DNA of 64,000 bases from Termitomyces sp. T153 (Eukaryota > Basidiomycota > Agaricomycetes > Agaricales > Lyophyllaceae). The stretch spans positions 124,001 to 188,000 of the forward strand of contig JACKQL020000066.1 in assembly GCA_018296165.2 (NCBI GenBank), read 5' to 3'. Shown here in pieces: positions 35,177-46,896 of this stretch; the stretch's first letter is position 1, and each line of letters opens with the position of its first letter. A program made the position numbers and the translations under genes. A model generated the notes under the pieces. That model searched no databases. It saw only the letters and a program-made list of their open reading frames with translations, and was not told the DNA's origin.

Positions 35177-37701
35177 ATGGCTGGCAAGTCAGATGTCGAG
35201 ACTGGCGAGGCCTATGCCCGCGACTCGTATGACGGCCAAGAACGTCAGTCCCTACTCCCGTCGACGTCGGGTGCGCCCGTAGGGTCGCCTACAAAGAAAT
35301 TCGGTGTTCTCCACCTCGGCCTAGCTTTCCTGGCGGGCGTCATTGCGTGTGCAGTGGCACATCTCTTCGCTTGTCCAGGTTGTTTCGTGCACGGAAGAAC
35401 CAACTACAGTAACTCTACAACCGATAATAGAGTGAAGGTCTTCGCACCACCTTACGTAGGCTCTACACAAGTCCACAATTACCCTCCTTCATCCCCCACC
35501 AACGCAAATCCGACTCTCTTTCCCAGCGATGTAGGTTATCCAGGTGGGACACCGACAGGGGCCGAGCCCAACGTCATCGAGACTGCACCTGCATATCCCA
35601 TTCACACAGGGGCCGCTCAACTCGTTGTACCAAATACATTGGGAGACACAGACAAGGAGAAGTCTGCGTCTGGAGATTTCAATCTCTTTCAGAAATGGGG
35701 CAATCTGTCGCCGTGGTATAGCGTTGGACGGGGCGCGTTTGGTTTAGATTCGGACCCAACTGTGCCCGAGACCTGTCGGGTCACCGGTTTGCATTTTTTG
35801 CATAGACACGGAGCTAGATATCCAACGCAGTGGGGTGGGTGCTTGTTCGAGTTAGCCCGCTTGAGTGTGAGATACTGACCTATGAGCAGCATCATATGGA
35901 GGACCAGCCAGCCTTGCGGCAAGGTTGAACGAAGCAGCTGCGGAGTGGAACGCGTCAGGAAGTCTTGATTTTCTGAATGATTGGTACGTACCACTGTTTT
36001 TCGTAGAAGTGATGATTCTGACTGGAGTCGAAGGACATACAAACTCGGGGAAGAGTGTACGCGTACTTTACTCTATCTTTGACAGCTTCTGAACATAACC
36101 TACAGTGCTTACTCCGTTCGGTCGGCAGCAGATGTGTCAGTATCTTACATCTACGTCCGTGAGGACTGTACTGAGCATACACGAAATCTAGATGACCTGG
36201 GTATATCCATGCGCCTGAAATATGGTTTCCTTCTCGAGGTATTACATTTCGTATGGTATTCTGCCGATTGTCTAACAATTCATTCCAGAACTTCACGGAA
36301 ACCAACACTATACCCGTCTTCCGGACAGAATCCCAGTACGCATGCGCATACATCCTCATCAGCACCGCTAACCCTCATTTGTCCTCAGGGACCGGATGCT
36401 CCATTCTGCACTCAATTTTGCCATGGGGTTCTTCGGCTACCCATTGGACGGCAAGTACCAACAAAGCATCACCATCGAATCCGACGGGGTCTGTTATGAC
36501 TTTTTCTCTAAGCCAACGAATTCTCATATCATTCTTATAGGTCAATAACACTCTGTCACCATACACAACGTATGTCCCTCCGCTCCAGTAGCGATCTGTT
36601 CCAACTGAGCTGTTCACTTTAGGTGTTCGAACGCGAATGTCCGTGAAAAGGGCGATCGCGGCGTTTGGTACGTCAAACGATGGGCTGAGATTTATCTTGT
36701 CGAGGCACTTGCTCGTCTACAGCCCTATATCAAGGGCTATGCACTCAGCATAGAAGACGTATATGTCATGCAGCAGATGTGCGCTTATGAGACTGTAGCT
36801 ATTGGCTACTCGAAGTTCTGTGAGCTTTTCACTGAAGATGAGTGGGAGGGCTTTAACTATGCGTAAGATGTTTTCGTCTTTTGACTTATGTTTCTGTTCT
36901 CACTCATTTTTGCCAGCCTCGACCTGAGCTTCTGGTGAGTTTCTTTTCTGTGAACTCTCCGTTTGAGGGAAAAGGGAAGGTAGGTTAATGGATTGTATGT
37001 AGGTATGGGTCTGGCTTTGGGTGTCCACTTGCCCGAGTACAGGGTTATGGTTGGGTCAAAGAATTCCTCGCCCGTCTGACGAACACACCAATCACCGAGC
37101 ACAACTCGTCGACGAACTCAACTCTTGATGATGATCCAATCACTTTCCCGCTCAACCAAAGCCTCTATGTGGATGCTACACATGAAGTCGTTGTTCTTAA
37201 TAGTGAGCAAGCAACAGTGTCAACACCTTTTTATCGCTCTTGACCACCAACCCTCCTAGTTATAACCGCACTGAACCTGACCAACTTTGCTATGTCTGGC
37301 CCGCTTCCTTATACCCACATCCCCACCAACCGTTCCTTCGAAGTCTCCAAACTCGCACCATTCGGCACCAACATCCAATTCCAACGTACGTCCCCTCTCT
37401 CACTCCTCATATCTCCCATTGCGACCGAACTAACACAACACCCCACAACCACACAGTCCTCGAATGCACCTCCGTCCCCGGCCCCCAACTTCGCATCATC
37501 ATAAACGATGGTGTGACCCCTCTCACAGGCATCAAAGGATGCCCCGAGCAACGCGACGGGATGTGTCCCGTCGATACGTTCGTCAAAGCGCAGAAGGAGC
37601 TGCTTCTGGAGACGGATTGGGAGTATGATTGTTTTGGTAATTGGACGGTGCCTGAGGGTGATGCGTGGAATACGACTATTGGGTCGCCGCCTAAGCCCTA
37701 G
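35177..37701 (+). CDS. Membrane-anchored histidine acid phosphatase family protein
   Basis: Thirteen exons: 35177-35834, 35890-35983, 36034-36056, 36106-36135, 36192-36238, 36289-36335, 36389-36488, 36541-36569, 36623-36862, 36917-36934, 37003-37202, 37260-37385, 37457-37701. All introns are GT-AG and all joins are in frame, giving 618 residues. The start has a strong context (CACCATGGC). Residues 1-43 are polar. A hydrophobic helix at about 44-64 (GLAFLAGVIACAVAHL) would act as signal-anchor, with a Pro/Thr-rich linker before the catalytic domain. RHGARYP (residues 210-216) supplies the nucleophilic His and Arg of this phosphomonoesterase superfamily. LLTPFGRQQMYDLG is a family landmark. The distal motif reads DATHEVVV (H489, E490), where many members have HD. 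About ten N-x-S/T sites support an extracytoplasmic domain. The likely substrate is a phosphate monoester such as phytate, but this is unproven. Confidence 0.93.
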
Positions 37702-39010
37702 TCTAGGGAGCTCGTGTGTCTCATTTCTGATTTCATGTACGTGTTTGGAGGCCTGCGTTTTGGATGAATGGGTATCTTGGTTTCACGTTGGAATGACACT
37801 CTAGATACGGATGTTGTATACGTTAACGATGGACCGATAATCGTATTCAGATGCCCTTTTAATATTGGGTTGCATAGCTTTCAGCAATGATACGCAAAGA
37901 CACTAATGAGAGAATCCAATTATACCATCTATATTGAGTGCCAAAACTTTGGTTGATTTCCACCTTTGACTTCTAATCCTTCACTTGGTTGGGTCAGGTC
38001 CAACAAGGTAAATCAGTGATCCAGTCCTGTCGTATCGGCTAATAAATCATGATCTTCCGTACTGGGTGTGCGTCTGCTGATCAAACTCAAAAAGCGAATC
38101 GGTATTGATAAAGTAGGACAGTAGTTTGAAAGGTTGAACTTGGAGTATAACCGTTGTATAGAACTTGAAAGAAACACAGCAACTGTATTCCAAAAGAAGG
38201 TAAGGGCAAAATAAAGGACTTGAGTGAAGAAAAAATATTAACTCGAGCATGGTCGACATAATCATATATTCAAACAAGGACTTGAAGTGTAGAGGGAGGT
38301 ACATTTCATTTCACCTAGATAACCTCATAATTTCCCAAAGTTGGAACCAGCAGCACTTTCGGACTCTTCATAACCATCATTGTTTCATATGTTAGGGCAG
38401 GGCCGGCTAAGAGTAAGTGAGGATCACGAGGGAGCTGAGGAACCGCAATATACGAGGTACCTCAGTGGATGGACATCACGAAAAAGGCTGTTAACATATT
38501 TGGCCATGTATGGCCTGGGGCCTCTTATTTTCAAGAAAGATAATTCTGAGGTCTTATACCTGTTCATAAACACAATGTTAGATTGATCTATAGTAAGAAT
38601 ACCTTTTCACAATGAGGGTTTTTAAGTTTTTCAAAAAAATCTAGAGTTTGAAGGAAAATCAAATACCACTGAGATATGAGATTATCACACAATAACCAGG
38701 ATGATTTAAACTATATAAGGTTATATCATATTGATAATTTCTTATTTTTAAATGTTATTCAAAGACTTTAATGACTATAGACAAAATGCTAATATGAGCT
38801 TGCTTTTGGAATATAATGTTAAATAATTTACCTTTCAATATATATCAGTATATAATAATCAATGCGTACATCTACAAGGATGCTTGATCCAGGATTTCAT
38901 GACATTGAAATGTATATACTATTCAAGTCAGCTTAGCACATGATTCAGCACAGATCTTGCACAGCAATCATGAAACATAATCCATAGGCAGAGTTATTTC
39001 TTGTAATGAA
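37702..39010. other. Gene-free stretch, right edge of the gene island
   Basis: The first ~350 bases have normal CpG and should hold the phosphatase 3' UTR. From about 38,050 the DNA turns AT-rich and CpG-poor, and no gene is seen. Confidence 0.6.
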
Positions 39011-39577
39011 CTACAATCCTGCATAGCCCAAAAAATCATCAAACAAATTCTTCTCATCTTCATTCTCTTCATCTTCCTCTTCACTCATCTCTTCATTCTC
39101 TTCTGGGATTTCTTCATATGGATCTTCCTCCTCCTCACTCTCAATTGTGCTCTCCTCTTGATACTGGGTCTCCAAATTATCTGTGTAGGTAGATAAGTTT
39201 TCATTCAATAAAAAACCTTTTTCTATATCTTCTTGAAATGGGTGTCTGCATCTTGTGTTGCACAATGTCCAATACCACCCCCAGTAAATCGAACAAAGGT
39301 ATCTCTGTCCCCAAACCTGAAATTGAATGAGTAATCAATAAAAAAAGGAATAATTTATTAACATCTCAACATAGTATCATTCATAGTCCAAATTGCCTTC
39401 ATCTATGTGGTGAGCCATTGATGGAGCCAGCAAGTCATTGGTACAAGATCCTGCAAATTGTGGAATGAGATGGACTGCATGAAGAACATCTGCAGGGTTA
39501 ACAAACTTCTCCTTCAACAAAACCAATTTGATAGCAATGCTTGGCAGCAAATCCAGACTTGGCATCATCATCAACTC
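39011..39577 (-). pseudogene. C-terminal relic of a Plavaka-like (CACTA-type) transposase protein
   Basis: The minus strand reads LKEKFVNPADVLHAVHLIPQ, then FAGSCTNDLLAPSMA, then YYVEM. After a break come RCRHPFQEDIEKGFL and a strongly acidic tail (ESEEEEDPYEEIPEENEEM). In basidiomycetes the PADVLRAVHLIP..YYVNMFVDRD pattern closes Plavaka-type transposase proteins. The assignment rests on recall of that pattern. The upstream part is cut off by the LTR-like repeat at 39578. Confidence 0.45.
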
Positions 39578-39817
39578 TGTCAGGGGACATCCTACTTGTT
39601 TCCCCTTCTCCTTCTCCAGTTCTTGTCAGATTTCCCCCGCTATAGTTTTCCTTCATTCTCCTTCCTTTTCCCTATCTATTGGTCTTAGTTTCAGCCCTCA
39701 GGCTGCACTGGTTCTCTGTCAATAATTCAGACAAGTGTGGCCTCTTTGACACTGCCACCAGCTTATGTAACTGCTGACCAATTGCTGACACATCACTTTT
39801 GTCTTTTTTCTCTGTCA
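39578..39817 (+). mobile_element. Short LTR-like repeat S, plus-orientation copy
   Basis: It starts TGTCAGGGGAC and ends TCTCTGTCA, about 240 bases. An inverted copy is at 43459-43698. Shared text includes CAGACAAGTGTGG, CACTGCCACCAGCTTATGT and GACCAATTGCTGACA. The TG...CA ends suggest a solo LTR. No convincing target duplication was found. Confidence 0.6.
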
Positions 39818-40269
39818 TACTGTACAGTTGTTTCTCATGCTTCTGAAGCCTCTGAAGTGTCGCACCTGGCCTAGGGAATCCCCAGACTTGTTCTCCTTGG
39901 ATTTCCCTTTGCCAGGTGAGTAGTTATCTCAGTAGACACTGTACAGTACTGAATAGACTTTGGATTTCCCTTTGCCAGCTGTGTGATTGAGCCACAGCCT
40001 CCAGAGGTTGCCCTTACAAACTCCATACCACTGACCCCATAAGAACTCTACTCGCTGAAACTCCTGCCCAATTTCATTGAGCCATATCAGTGCATGAAAG
40101 ATTTTCACAATCCTGAAGTACCAATAGGGGTGAACATCATTGTCTGCAACAACCATTACATCTGATTGCCATTGTGGATTGAGAGTGTCTTGATCATGTC
40201 AATTGTCATAGGTTGTATAGTTGATGCATAAAGTTTTGTGTTTATATATCATGTTGTTCCTGATAATGA
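39818..40269. other. Gene-free stretch
   Basis: AT-rich DNA with a short internal repeat (GGATTTCCCTTTGCCAG twice, near 39897 and 39961). No gene is recognised. Confidence 0.5.
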
Positions 40270-40630
40270 TACATAGACCTAACCAAACAAGGTAAGGTTG
40301 GGTCTGGGACTTGGCATTGAGTTGGAAATACAAAGACCTAACTGAACAAAGTGAGGTTGGGTCTGGGACTTAGCATTGAGTTTGAAATACAAGGACTTAA
40401 TGAGGTTGGGTCTGGGACTAAGCATTTCTAACTGAATGAAGTGAGGTTGGGTCTGGGACTTAGCATTGAGTTTGAAATACAAGGACCTAATTGAACAAAG
40501 TGAGGTTGGGTCTGGGACTAAGCATTGAGTAGAATATCAAGGACCTAACCAAACAAAGTGAGGTTGGGTCTGGGATGAAGCAAGAGCTGCAGGTCCATGC
40601 CAAAGGCATGGACCTAGCTTGTCTATATAT
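40270..40630. repeat. Minisatellite 1 (~58-bp units) ending in a palindrome
   Basis: Five to six units of GACCTAACCAAACAAAGTGA and GGTTGGGTCTGGGACTTAGC type repeat with a period of about 58. The last unit runs into GCAAGAGCTGCAGG and a perfect inverted repeat CCATGCC-AAA-GGCATGG (near 40594). A TATA-like CTATATATTATATGATG follows. Confidence 0.85.
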
Positions 40631-41767
40631 TATATGATGACTCCTGGGAAAGTGGCTGTTCCTATGCAACAACTTTTGTGCTGACAAATGCTGACAAATT
40701 TAAACCCTTTTATGGTAATAATCAGACTTGGCTGTTTTGCTGCTCTTTAGATGCATTTAATACAAAATAAAATTCAGTAGACAACTTCAATACATGTATA
40801 CCATCATTTGAATATGTGTGAAAGGTGATATTTCAGGCAATATTCAACTATTTTCAGCCTTACTCATGTGAAATGTACTGTCTTTGAATGCACCTCCTCA
40901 AGGAACACTTCTAGCTGCTTTTTGGGAAAGGAACATGTCCCATGCATGTATTTCTTATCAAAAAAAGTTCAGAACAATGAGTCTATGATCAAAAATGGCC
41001 AAAGAAGTGGTATAAGATGTTTCTTTGACTCTTAAAAGCTTCTACTTATTAGAAAGGAGAATGATTGCCCTGTGTATATCCCTAGGCAACCTATGGTTCC
41101 TGAAGGACTTTGAGAAGTTTATGACATACACTATGTTTTGACTATAAATCTGACTTGAATTTGATTTCTGATAGCCTCTAACTTAAAATGTTAGGTGGTA
41201 CTAATGTTGAATTGTAAAATGAAATTCCCTACCAAAGAAAGTGAGACCATACTTGAACTGGAGTGCTGATAGCTGTATGTTGGCTTTCTGATTTCAAGAT
41301 GTGTGTTCAGACTTGAAAGTGTGTATTCTTATAGTTTTACAGTAATCAGTTCTTATACCTTAGAATCAGCTTATTCCTGATCATCTCCATCTTCCCTGCT
41401 CTCAATGGATATTTGACTACATTATGACAGCCTCTAGAAAGGATAGTGGGTATAATTTACTATGCCAATGGAATTATTGGTGAAGAGAGCATTGAAGGTT
41501 GCTTTGAGATGGAAAAAGCTTCAGAAGGTAGTATTAATATAGAATGTGGAAAGTTGATGGTCCTCTGTTAAGGAACAGGAGGTTTTTTGGTCACTACTAT
41601 GATATATATGTATATTTTGATAGATTGGATTGCTGATAGCTGTTGGCTAGCTCCTGTTCCTGAGGATCCACAGGGGTTCTGATTTGAAGGTGTATGGTTT
41701 GTGATTAGATGATTGTATATCAGATATATTGAGTTGAAGAAAACAGATAATAAATCTTGATTAGACA
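40631..41767. other. Gene-free stretch
   Basis: AT-rich, CpG-free DNA with no frame that I can assign. Confidence 0.55.
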
Positions 41768-42592
41768 TGTCACTGACTTGTCCCTTTGACCCACTTAACC
41801 ACTCCAGAACTTCCTGACAACTATGGGGCACACTGCATTATCATCAGTTCCCATCAGAATATCACTGTGGCCCACCATCCAATCAGAACTGACACCTGTC
41901 AGCTCCATGCAGCTCTAACAAACCCCACCATTGCACCCTTAGTCCCTGGGGGAACTCTAGTAGTCAGTATATAAAATGTAGATAGTATCCCTTACTCTAG
42001 TCTTGATATTGCTGTTATTCTTCTGTTACATTCTGTGTTTGTTACATCTCCTGGTCTTGTCTCTATTTCTGTCTCTAGTCTTGAATCTCTCAATCTATCT
42101 CATTTTTGTCTCTTTCTCATCTCAACCTCCATCTCATCTCACTTGTCTCTATTTTCTTTATCATTGCCTGAGTCCCTTTCAGCCTTAATTCTGTTACAAA
42201 CTACAATTATATGATTATGACTCCCAAACATTCATAACTAACCTCTGGACCTTGCTCTATGCTTGGTCCCAGAATCCATCAACATCCACTGATCTCCCAT
42301 CAACCTCTAGCCCTGCTCCCTTCACTTGCATAGCCTCTGCCTGCCCCACAATCTGTATATTTGCCTCTAGACTTGTGCCTGACACCCCTCCAAGCCCAAC
42401 CCTTATTGTACCTGGTCCTAGACTTCCTCAGACCACCCCATACTTACTCAAACTGCTCCCCTTGGCTTATCCTCACAAGTATCTGAAGTACAGACCTCCC
42501 CAGAGTGCTAGGTTATAAGTGCAAGACATTGTGTCTGCCTAGTAAGGACTTGCCCAGTTAAGCTGAGCCCCCATGGTCAGCAGGACCTGACA
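41768..42592 (+). mobile_element. Solo LTR 5 (Ty3 family), internally shortened
   Basis: It starts TGTCACTGACTTGTCCC, alignable with the family start TGTCATGACCTGCTCCC, and ends CAGGACCTGACA. The TATA/start block is CAGTATATAAAATG followed by TCTAGTCTTGATATTGC. At 825 bp it lacks roughly 300 bases of the 5' part seen in solo LTR 3. AGACA precedes it and GACAG follows, so the target duplication is only approximate. Confidence 0.82.
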
Positions 42593-42593
42593 G

Positions 42594-43186
42594 ACAGAAG
42601 GTGGAGGAGACTTTGATTCATTAATGATTCTAGATTCTCAAGTATATTCAAGATGATCTATTGAATGATAATCACTTGGAAGAGTTGGAATATTGAAAAA
42701 CTAACCAAGTGAAGTGAGGTTTGGTCTGGATTTCAGAATTATGTTGAGAATAATGGAATACTTATAAAGGAAGGTTCATTTAACTGAGTGAAATATAATT
42801 GAAATCAAAAGTCTGATTGCTAAGTATTAGTACCACTTAGTGATACTATAAATGAGATTATAGATATCTCATTACTCAGGCTACTTTCTCTAATTTCTTT
42901 CTCTTTAGTATATTTTGGTGTCAAAAAATTGTCAAACATGCTCTTCAAAGTGTATGAGTAAAAAGAAGACAGAAGCTGGAGGAGACTTTGATTTATCAAT
43001 GATTCTAAATTTTCAACTATATTAAAGATGATCTATTGAATGATAATCACTTGGAAGAATTGGAATATTGAAAACCTAACCAAGTGAAGCAAGGTTTGGT
43101 CTGGATTTCAGCATTATGTTAAAAATAATGGAATACTTATAAAGGAAGGTTAATTTGATTTAGTAAAATATAACTGAAATCATAGT
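42594..43186. repeat. ~218-bp direct repeat, two copies
   Basis: 42594-42811 and 42969-43186 share ACAGAAG.TGGAGGAGACTT, ATGATCTATTGAATGATAAT and AATGGAATACTTATAAAGGA. Each contains one diverged unit of the GAGGTTTGGTCTGG minisatellite. The intervening 157 bases are unique. Confidence 0.88.
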
Positions 43187-43189
43187 AAA

Positions 43190-43458
43190 GTCTTACATCT
43201 ACTGAATTGAATGTAGTGAGGTTGGGTCTGGATAGCATTAAGTTGATGAAATACAAAGACCTAACCAAATGTAGTGAGGTTGGGTCTGGATCCCAGCATT
43301 GAGTAGACAAAATACAAAGACCTAACCAAACATAGTGAGGTTGGGTCCAGATTTCAGCATTGAGTTAGGATATCAAGGACCTAGCCAAATGAAATGAGGT
43401 TGGGTCTGGGACTTAGCAAGAGCTACAAACCTGCACCAAAGGCATGGACAGTAGCTTG
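43190..43458. repeat. Minisatellite 2 (~58-bp units)
   Basis: Four units with GAGGTTGGGTCTGGA end in the same tail as minisatellite 1 (AGCAAGAGCTACA, CCAAAGGCATGGAC, AGCTTG). The palindrome is disrupted by mutation. The array is cut directly after AGCTTG by repeat S. Confidence 0.85.
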
Positions 43459-43698
43459 TGACAGAAGGAAAAGACAAAAGTGACATGTCAGCAATTGGTC
43501 AGCACTGACATAAGCTGGTGGCAGTGCCAAATGGGCCACACTTGTCTGAATAATGCACAGAGAACTACTGAAGCAAGAGGGTTAAGACTAGGACCAACAG
43601 ATAGGAAAAAGGAAGAAGAGTAAAGGAAGATTATAAGGAGGGGAATCCAACAAGAATTGGAGGAGGAGAAGGGGGAACAAATGAGAAGTCCCCTGACA
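43459..43698 (-). mobile_element. Short LTR-like repeat S, inverted copy
   Basis: It begins TGACAGAAGG and ends GTCCCCTGACA. This is the reverse complement of the copy at 39578-39817, with scattered substitutions. The pair lies 3.6 kb apart in inverted orientation. Confidence 0.6.
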
Positions 43699-45224
43699 GT
43701 TTCTTCTCATCTGAATAAATGATTTTCTTCCCTAAAAGTCAGTTCTATTGTTGCTCATACTTGGCTAACCTTTTGCTCAGTTATGATGGCACCTGCAGCC
43801 CTTGCAATAGTTATTAGCCACACAAGTCAAACATCTTCCATCATCTTCCAATCATTTGGAGCTTCCTTTGCAACCCTTTTGAACAGTTGGATCAGGTTCT
43901 GCAGTCACTGTCCCTTCTCCATAAGTACAATCTGCTTTTCTTGTAGAAGATGTGTCTGAAAGCAGATTTTCAGCATTGATTGAATGCATAATACAGTTCT
44001 TCTTCAGTGATGTTGTCTGAATCAAGGTAGAATTGATATCTTGAAGTGCTGTCAACTGGATCAAATGGAAAGAACACTGATAGATTCTTGAACAAACAAT
44101 ACTTAGAACATACATGAGCTTAGAGCTGCAAGAATACCAGGATTTTCCTGTAAGGACATTGTTGTTGCTAAAAAATCACTCAATATCTGTACTGGTACTT
44201 GAAATTCAACTAAACTACATTTTAATCAGTTCATGTGCACCTCAACAGTGCTGTTTTTGATGTCAGTGACTCATGGCAAGCCTGCAAGCTTGGGGTGCAT
44301 CAGTCTCTTAATTGACCCTTGGTCATGCATAATGCAGGTGAGGTTGCTAACTTGGTACCCATTCAGTGCATAATGCTCCATCACTGGTTGGTACCATTCA
44401 CTTGGGTAGAGTGCAAGTAATTGGAGGCTTGCCTATATAATGGAATGACTCCTGGGAATATTTTAGATGTAATGCTTATTTAAAATTATGTAACTTGGCT
44501 GACTTTCAGAAATTTTGGCTCTATTTTTGAACAGCTTGGACAATGGCTGAATAGACTGCACAACATGTTATAACCTCTGTGAGCATGGATTATGACCACC
44601 TGTCTGATATTCTGTTATAAATTGTGCTCAAATGATTTTGAGAAGTAGGGAAACACAATTGATCATGCTCTATTGCTATCATTTGTCTCAGAGGTGCAGT
44701 CAAAAGAAAGACATAGAGCTCAAGTTAGATTTTGAGAAGTAGGGATATTTGGCTACATTACTACATTCTCTATAAAAAGATGGTGGAGTTTTTGGGACAG
44801 AATAAACTTGAGGAGGCAGAAAGAATAATTACAGGTAAATATTGACTGATGCAACCTATATATTAATATAGCATATGTAAAGTAGATAGAGTCATATTAG
44901 ATGTTCATATGTCAGACATAGTAAGTTGAAGGAGACATAGTGATGCACAGTAAATCTTGGTGAGATAGAATATCAAAAAGAGAGTATTAAAGTATGATTA
45001 CCACTTCTTATGGTAACTTCCTGAAACAATCAAATTAAAAATATTAGAATACTTATAAAAAAACCTTTATCTAACTAAACACAATAAAATTGAGAGTATA
45101 CTCAAGACTGAAATTTACTAACAGTGACAGCACTACAAGTACATTGATTGAAAGAAGAAAGACCCAAGTTGCATGGTTCCATTTATTTGACAAGCTTGGT
45201 TATTTTATTAAGAAGCTCTTACAA
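43699..45224. other. Gene-free AT-rich stretch
   Basis: No gene is recognised. A short minus-strand frame at 43852-44115 has no motif. Near 44440 the motif CTTGCCTATATAATGGAATG, then ACTCCTGGGAA, repeats the TATA-like tail that follows minisatellite 1, so a related element end is likely. Confidence 0.5.
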
Positions 45225-45440
45225 ATACAAACTAAAGACCCAAGTAGACAAAGTGAGGTTGGATCTGGATCTCAGCATTGAGTTACAAAATATAAAGATG
45301 TTACTGAACAAGGTGAGGTTGGGTCTGGATCTTGGCATTGAGTTCAAATACTGAAGACCTAACCAAATCAACTGAGGTTGGGTCTGTGTCTTAGCAAGAG
45401 ATACAGGCCCATCCCAAAGGCACAACTGTAGCTTATGCCA
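45225..45440. repeat. Minisatellite 3 (~58-bp units)
   Basis: Three units with GAGGTTGG(A/G)TCTGG end AGCAAGAGATACAGGCCCAT and CCCAAAGGCACAACTGTAGC. This is a mutated version of the palindrome tail of minisatellites 1 and 2. Confidence 0.82.
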
Positions 45441-45514
45441 TTGGTAAGGGGTTGAACAATTTCCTTAAAGGCCAAATGAGGTCAGGAGCATGGGGATACA
45501 AAACTACCCATTAC

Positions 45515-46685
45515 TGTCAGGTTCTGCTGACCACAGGGGCTCAGCTACACTGGGCAAATCCTTACTAGGTGAACATGATTTGCTGCACTGATAACTGGGC
45601 ACTCAGAGAGAGTCTTAGTGTGGGGGACTTGTGAGGGCAAGCAATGGGGAGTGATCCTAACAAGTCCGGAGTGGTCTGGAGGAGTCTAGGACAAGTTGCG
45701 GGGTAAGGGGCAGACTTGATGGGGCATCAAGTACAAGTCTGGAAGCAAATATTGTAGGTGCAGAGTAAGCAGAGGCTACATGAGTGATGGGAGCGGAGCT
45801 GGTGCTTGATGCAGGATCAACAGAGGTTGATAGCTTCCAGAACTGAGTGAGTAGTGAGGTCTGGAATTGGTTTAACAAATGTTCAGGGGTTGTAATTGTA
45901 AGCATGGAGTTTGTGAGGGTGTAAGGTCAAGAGATCTTGGACACAATAATAGAAATGGAGTCAAACAAGATGAGATGGAGTTGAATGGAGCAAAATGGAG
46001 TCAAGACAAGATTGAGACAGGAACAAAAATAGATTCAGGCAGAGATATGAAATGATAATGAGAATGATAACAGAGATAGAGACAAGACAAGACCAGGAGA
46101 TGGAGGTAAGGCTGGGAGACTGAGATTAAAGGAAAACATGACATGGAACACAAAACAAGAGACAGAAGCAATTAGAAACACAACAGGTAAGGCAATATCA
46201 AGACTAAAGTATGAGGAGTTACTTTACAACTTATATACTGACTACTGAAGAGCTCTGGGGAATAGCAGGTGTGGCAGCAGGGTTTGGCAGAGCCATGTGG
46301 GGTCAACAGGTGTCAGTTGTGATCAGGAGGCAGGCCATGGTGATATTCTGATGGGATCAGCTGGGAATGCAGGCTGTCCTGAGGTTGTTGTGGTACTCCA
46401 GAGTAGGTTGGGTGAACCAGAGTGATGAGCTGGTGACATATGATGGAGTCAGGAACAGAGAGTTCTCATGGCTTTTGGCAGTCAGGAGAAGTGTTGATGG
46501 CTGTAGAGAAGGCATTGGAGTGGGCCAGGGGGCCATCAGGGTTTGCTGGAAAAGCATTGGAGTTACCCAGAGTGGGTACAACAGGTGTACAATGGTTGGA
46601 GGGTTTGACAGAGCATTGGGGGGGAACTCTGGAAAAGTGAGTGGGCTGGGAATGATGGCAGGGGTCCAGAGAGCAGGTCGTGACA
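45515..46685 (-). repeat. Element C 3' LTR
   Basis: It begins TGTCAGGTTCTGCTGACC and ends GCAGGTCGTGACA. Compared with A, nearly every CpG is TpG or CpA (TTCCGCTG becomes TTCTGCTG, GGGCGAG becomes GGGCAAA). The last 360 bases are close to identical with 63486-63846. Confidence 0.92.
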
Positions 46686-46855
46686 TCACCCCCCCTTCAG
46701 CATTGAGACTCTTGAGAAGCAGGGCATGGGTTGGGGATCAGCAGGGCATGGGAATTGAAGCCAAGTAATATCAATTAAACCACAGCAAGCAGCAGTGGTG
46801 TGGGAAACAAAGTCAAAGCATGGCCACCTTTTGTTAGGGGGCTCTTCCCAAGTCA

Positions 46856-46861
46856 TTAAAA
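46856..46861 (+). promoter_or_regulatory. TATA-like box of the antisense aORF (element C)
   Basis: TTAAAA, in the context AGTCATTAAAAGG shared with B, lies 35 nt before the aORF ATG at 46897. Confidence 0.5.
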
Positions 46862-46896
46862 GGTCAGACATATCCTGGGGTTCCCAAACTTTTGCC

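Noticed and set aside
40270..40630. CRISPR-like spaced repeats
   Set aside because: Units are contiguous and diverged with no unique spacers, and the genome is eukaryotic.
40594..40640. Helitron 3' end (hairpin followed by CTAG)
   Set aside because: The palindrome lies only 2 bases before CTAG rather than about 10-12. No TC start or Rep/helicase is seen, and the motif is repeated at the end of each minisatellite.
43852..44115. 87-codon minus-strand frame as a gene
   Set aside because: CpG-free repeat DNA, no upstream start context, no motif, and stops on both sides in all plausible continuations.
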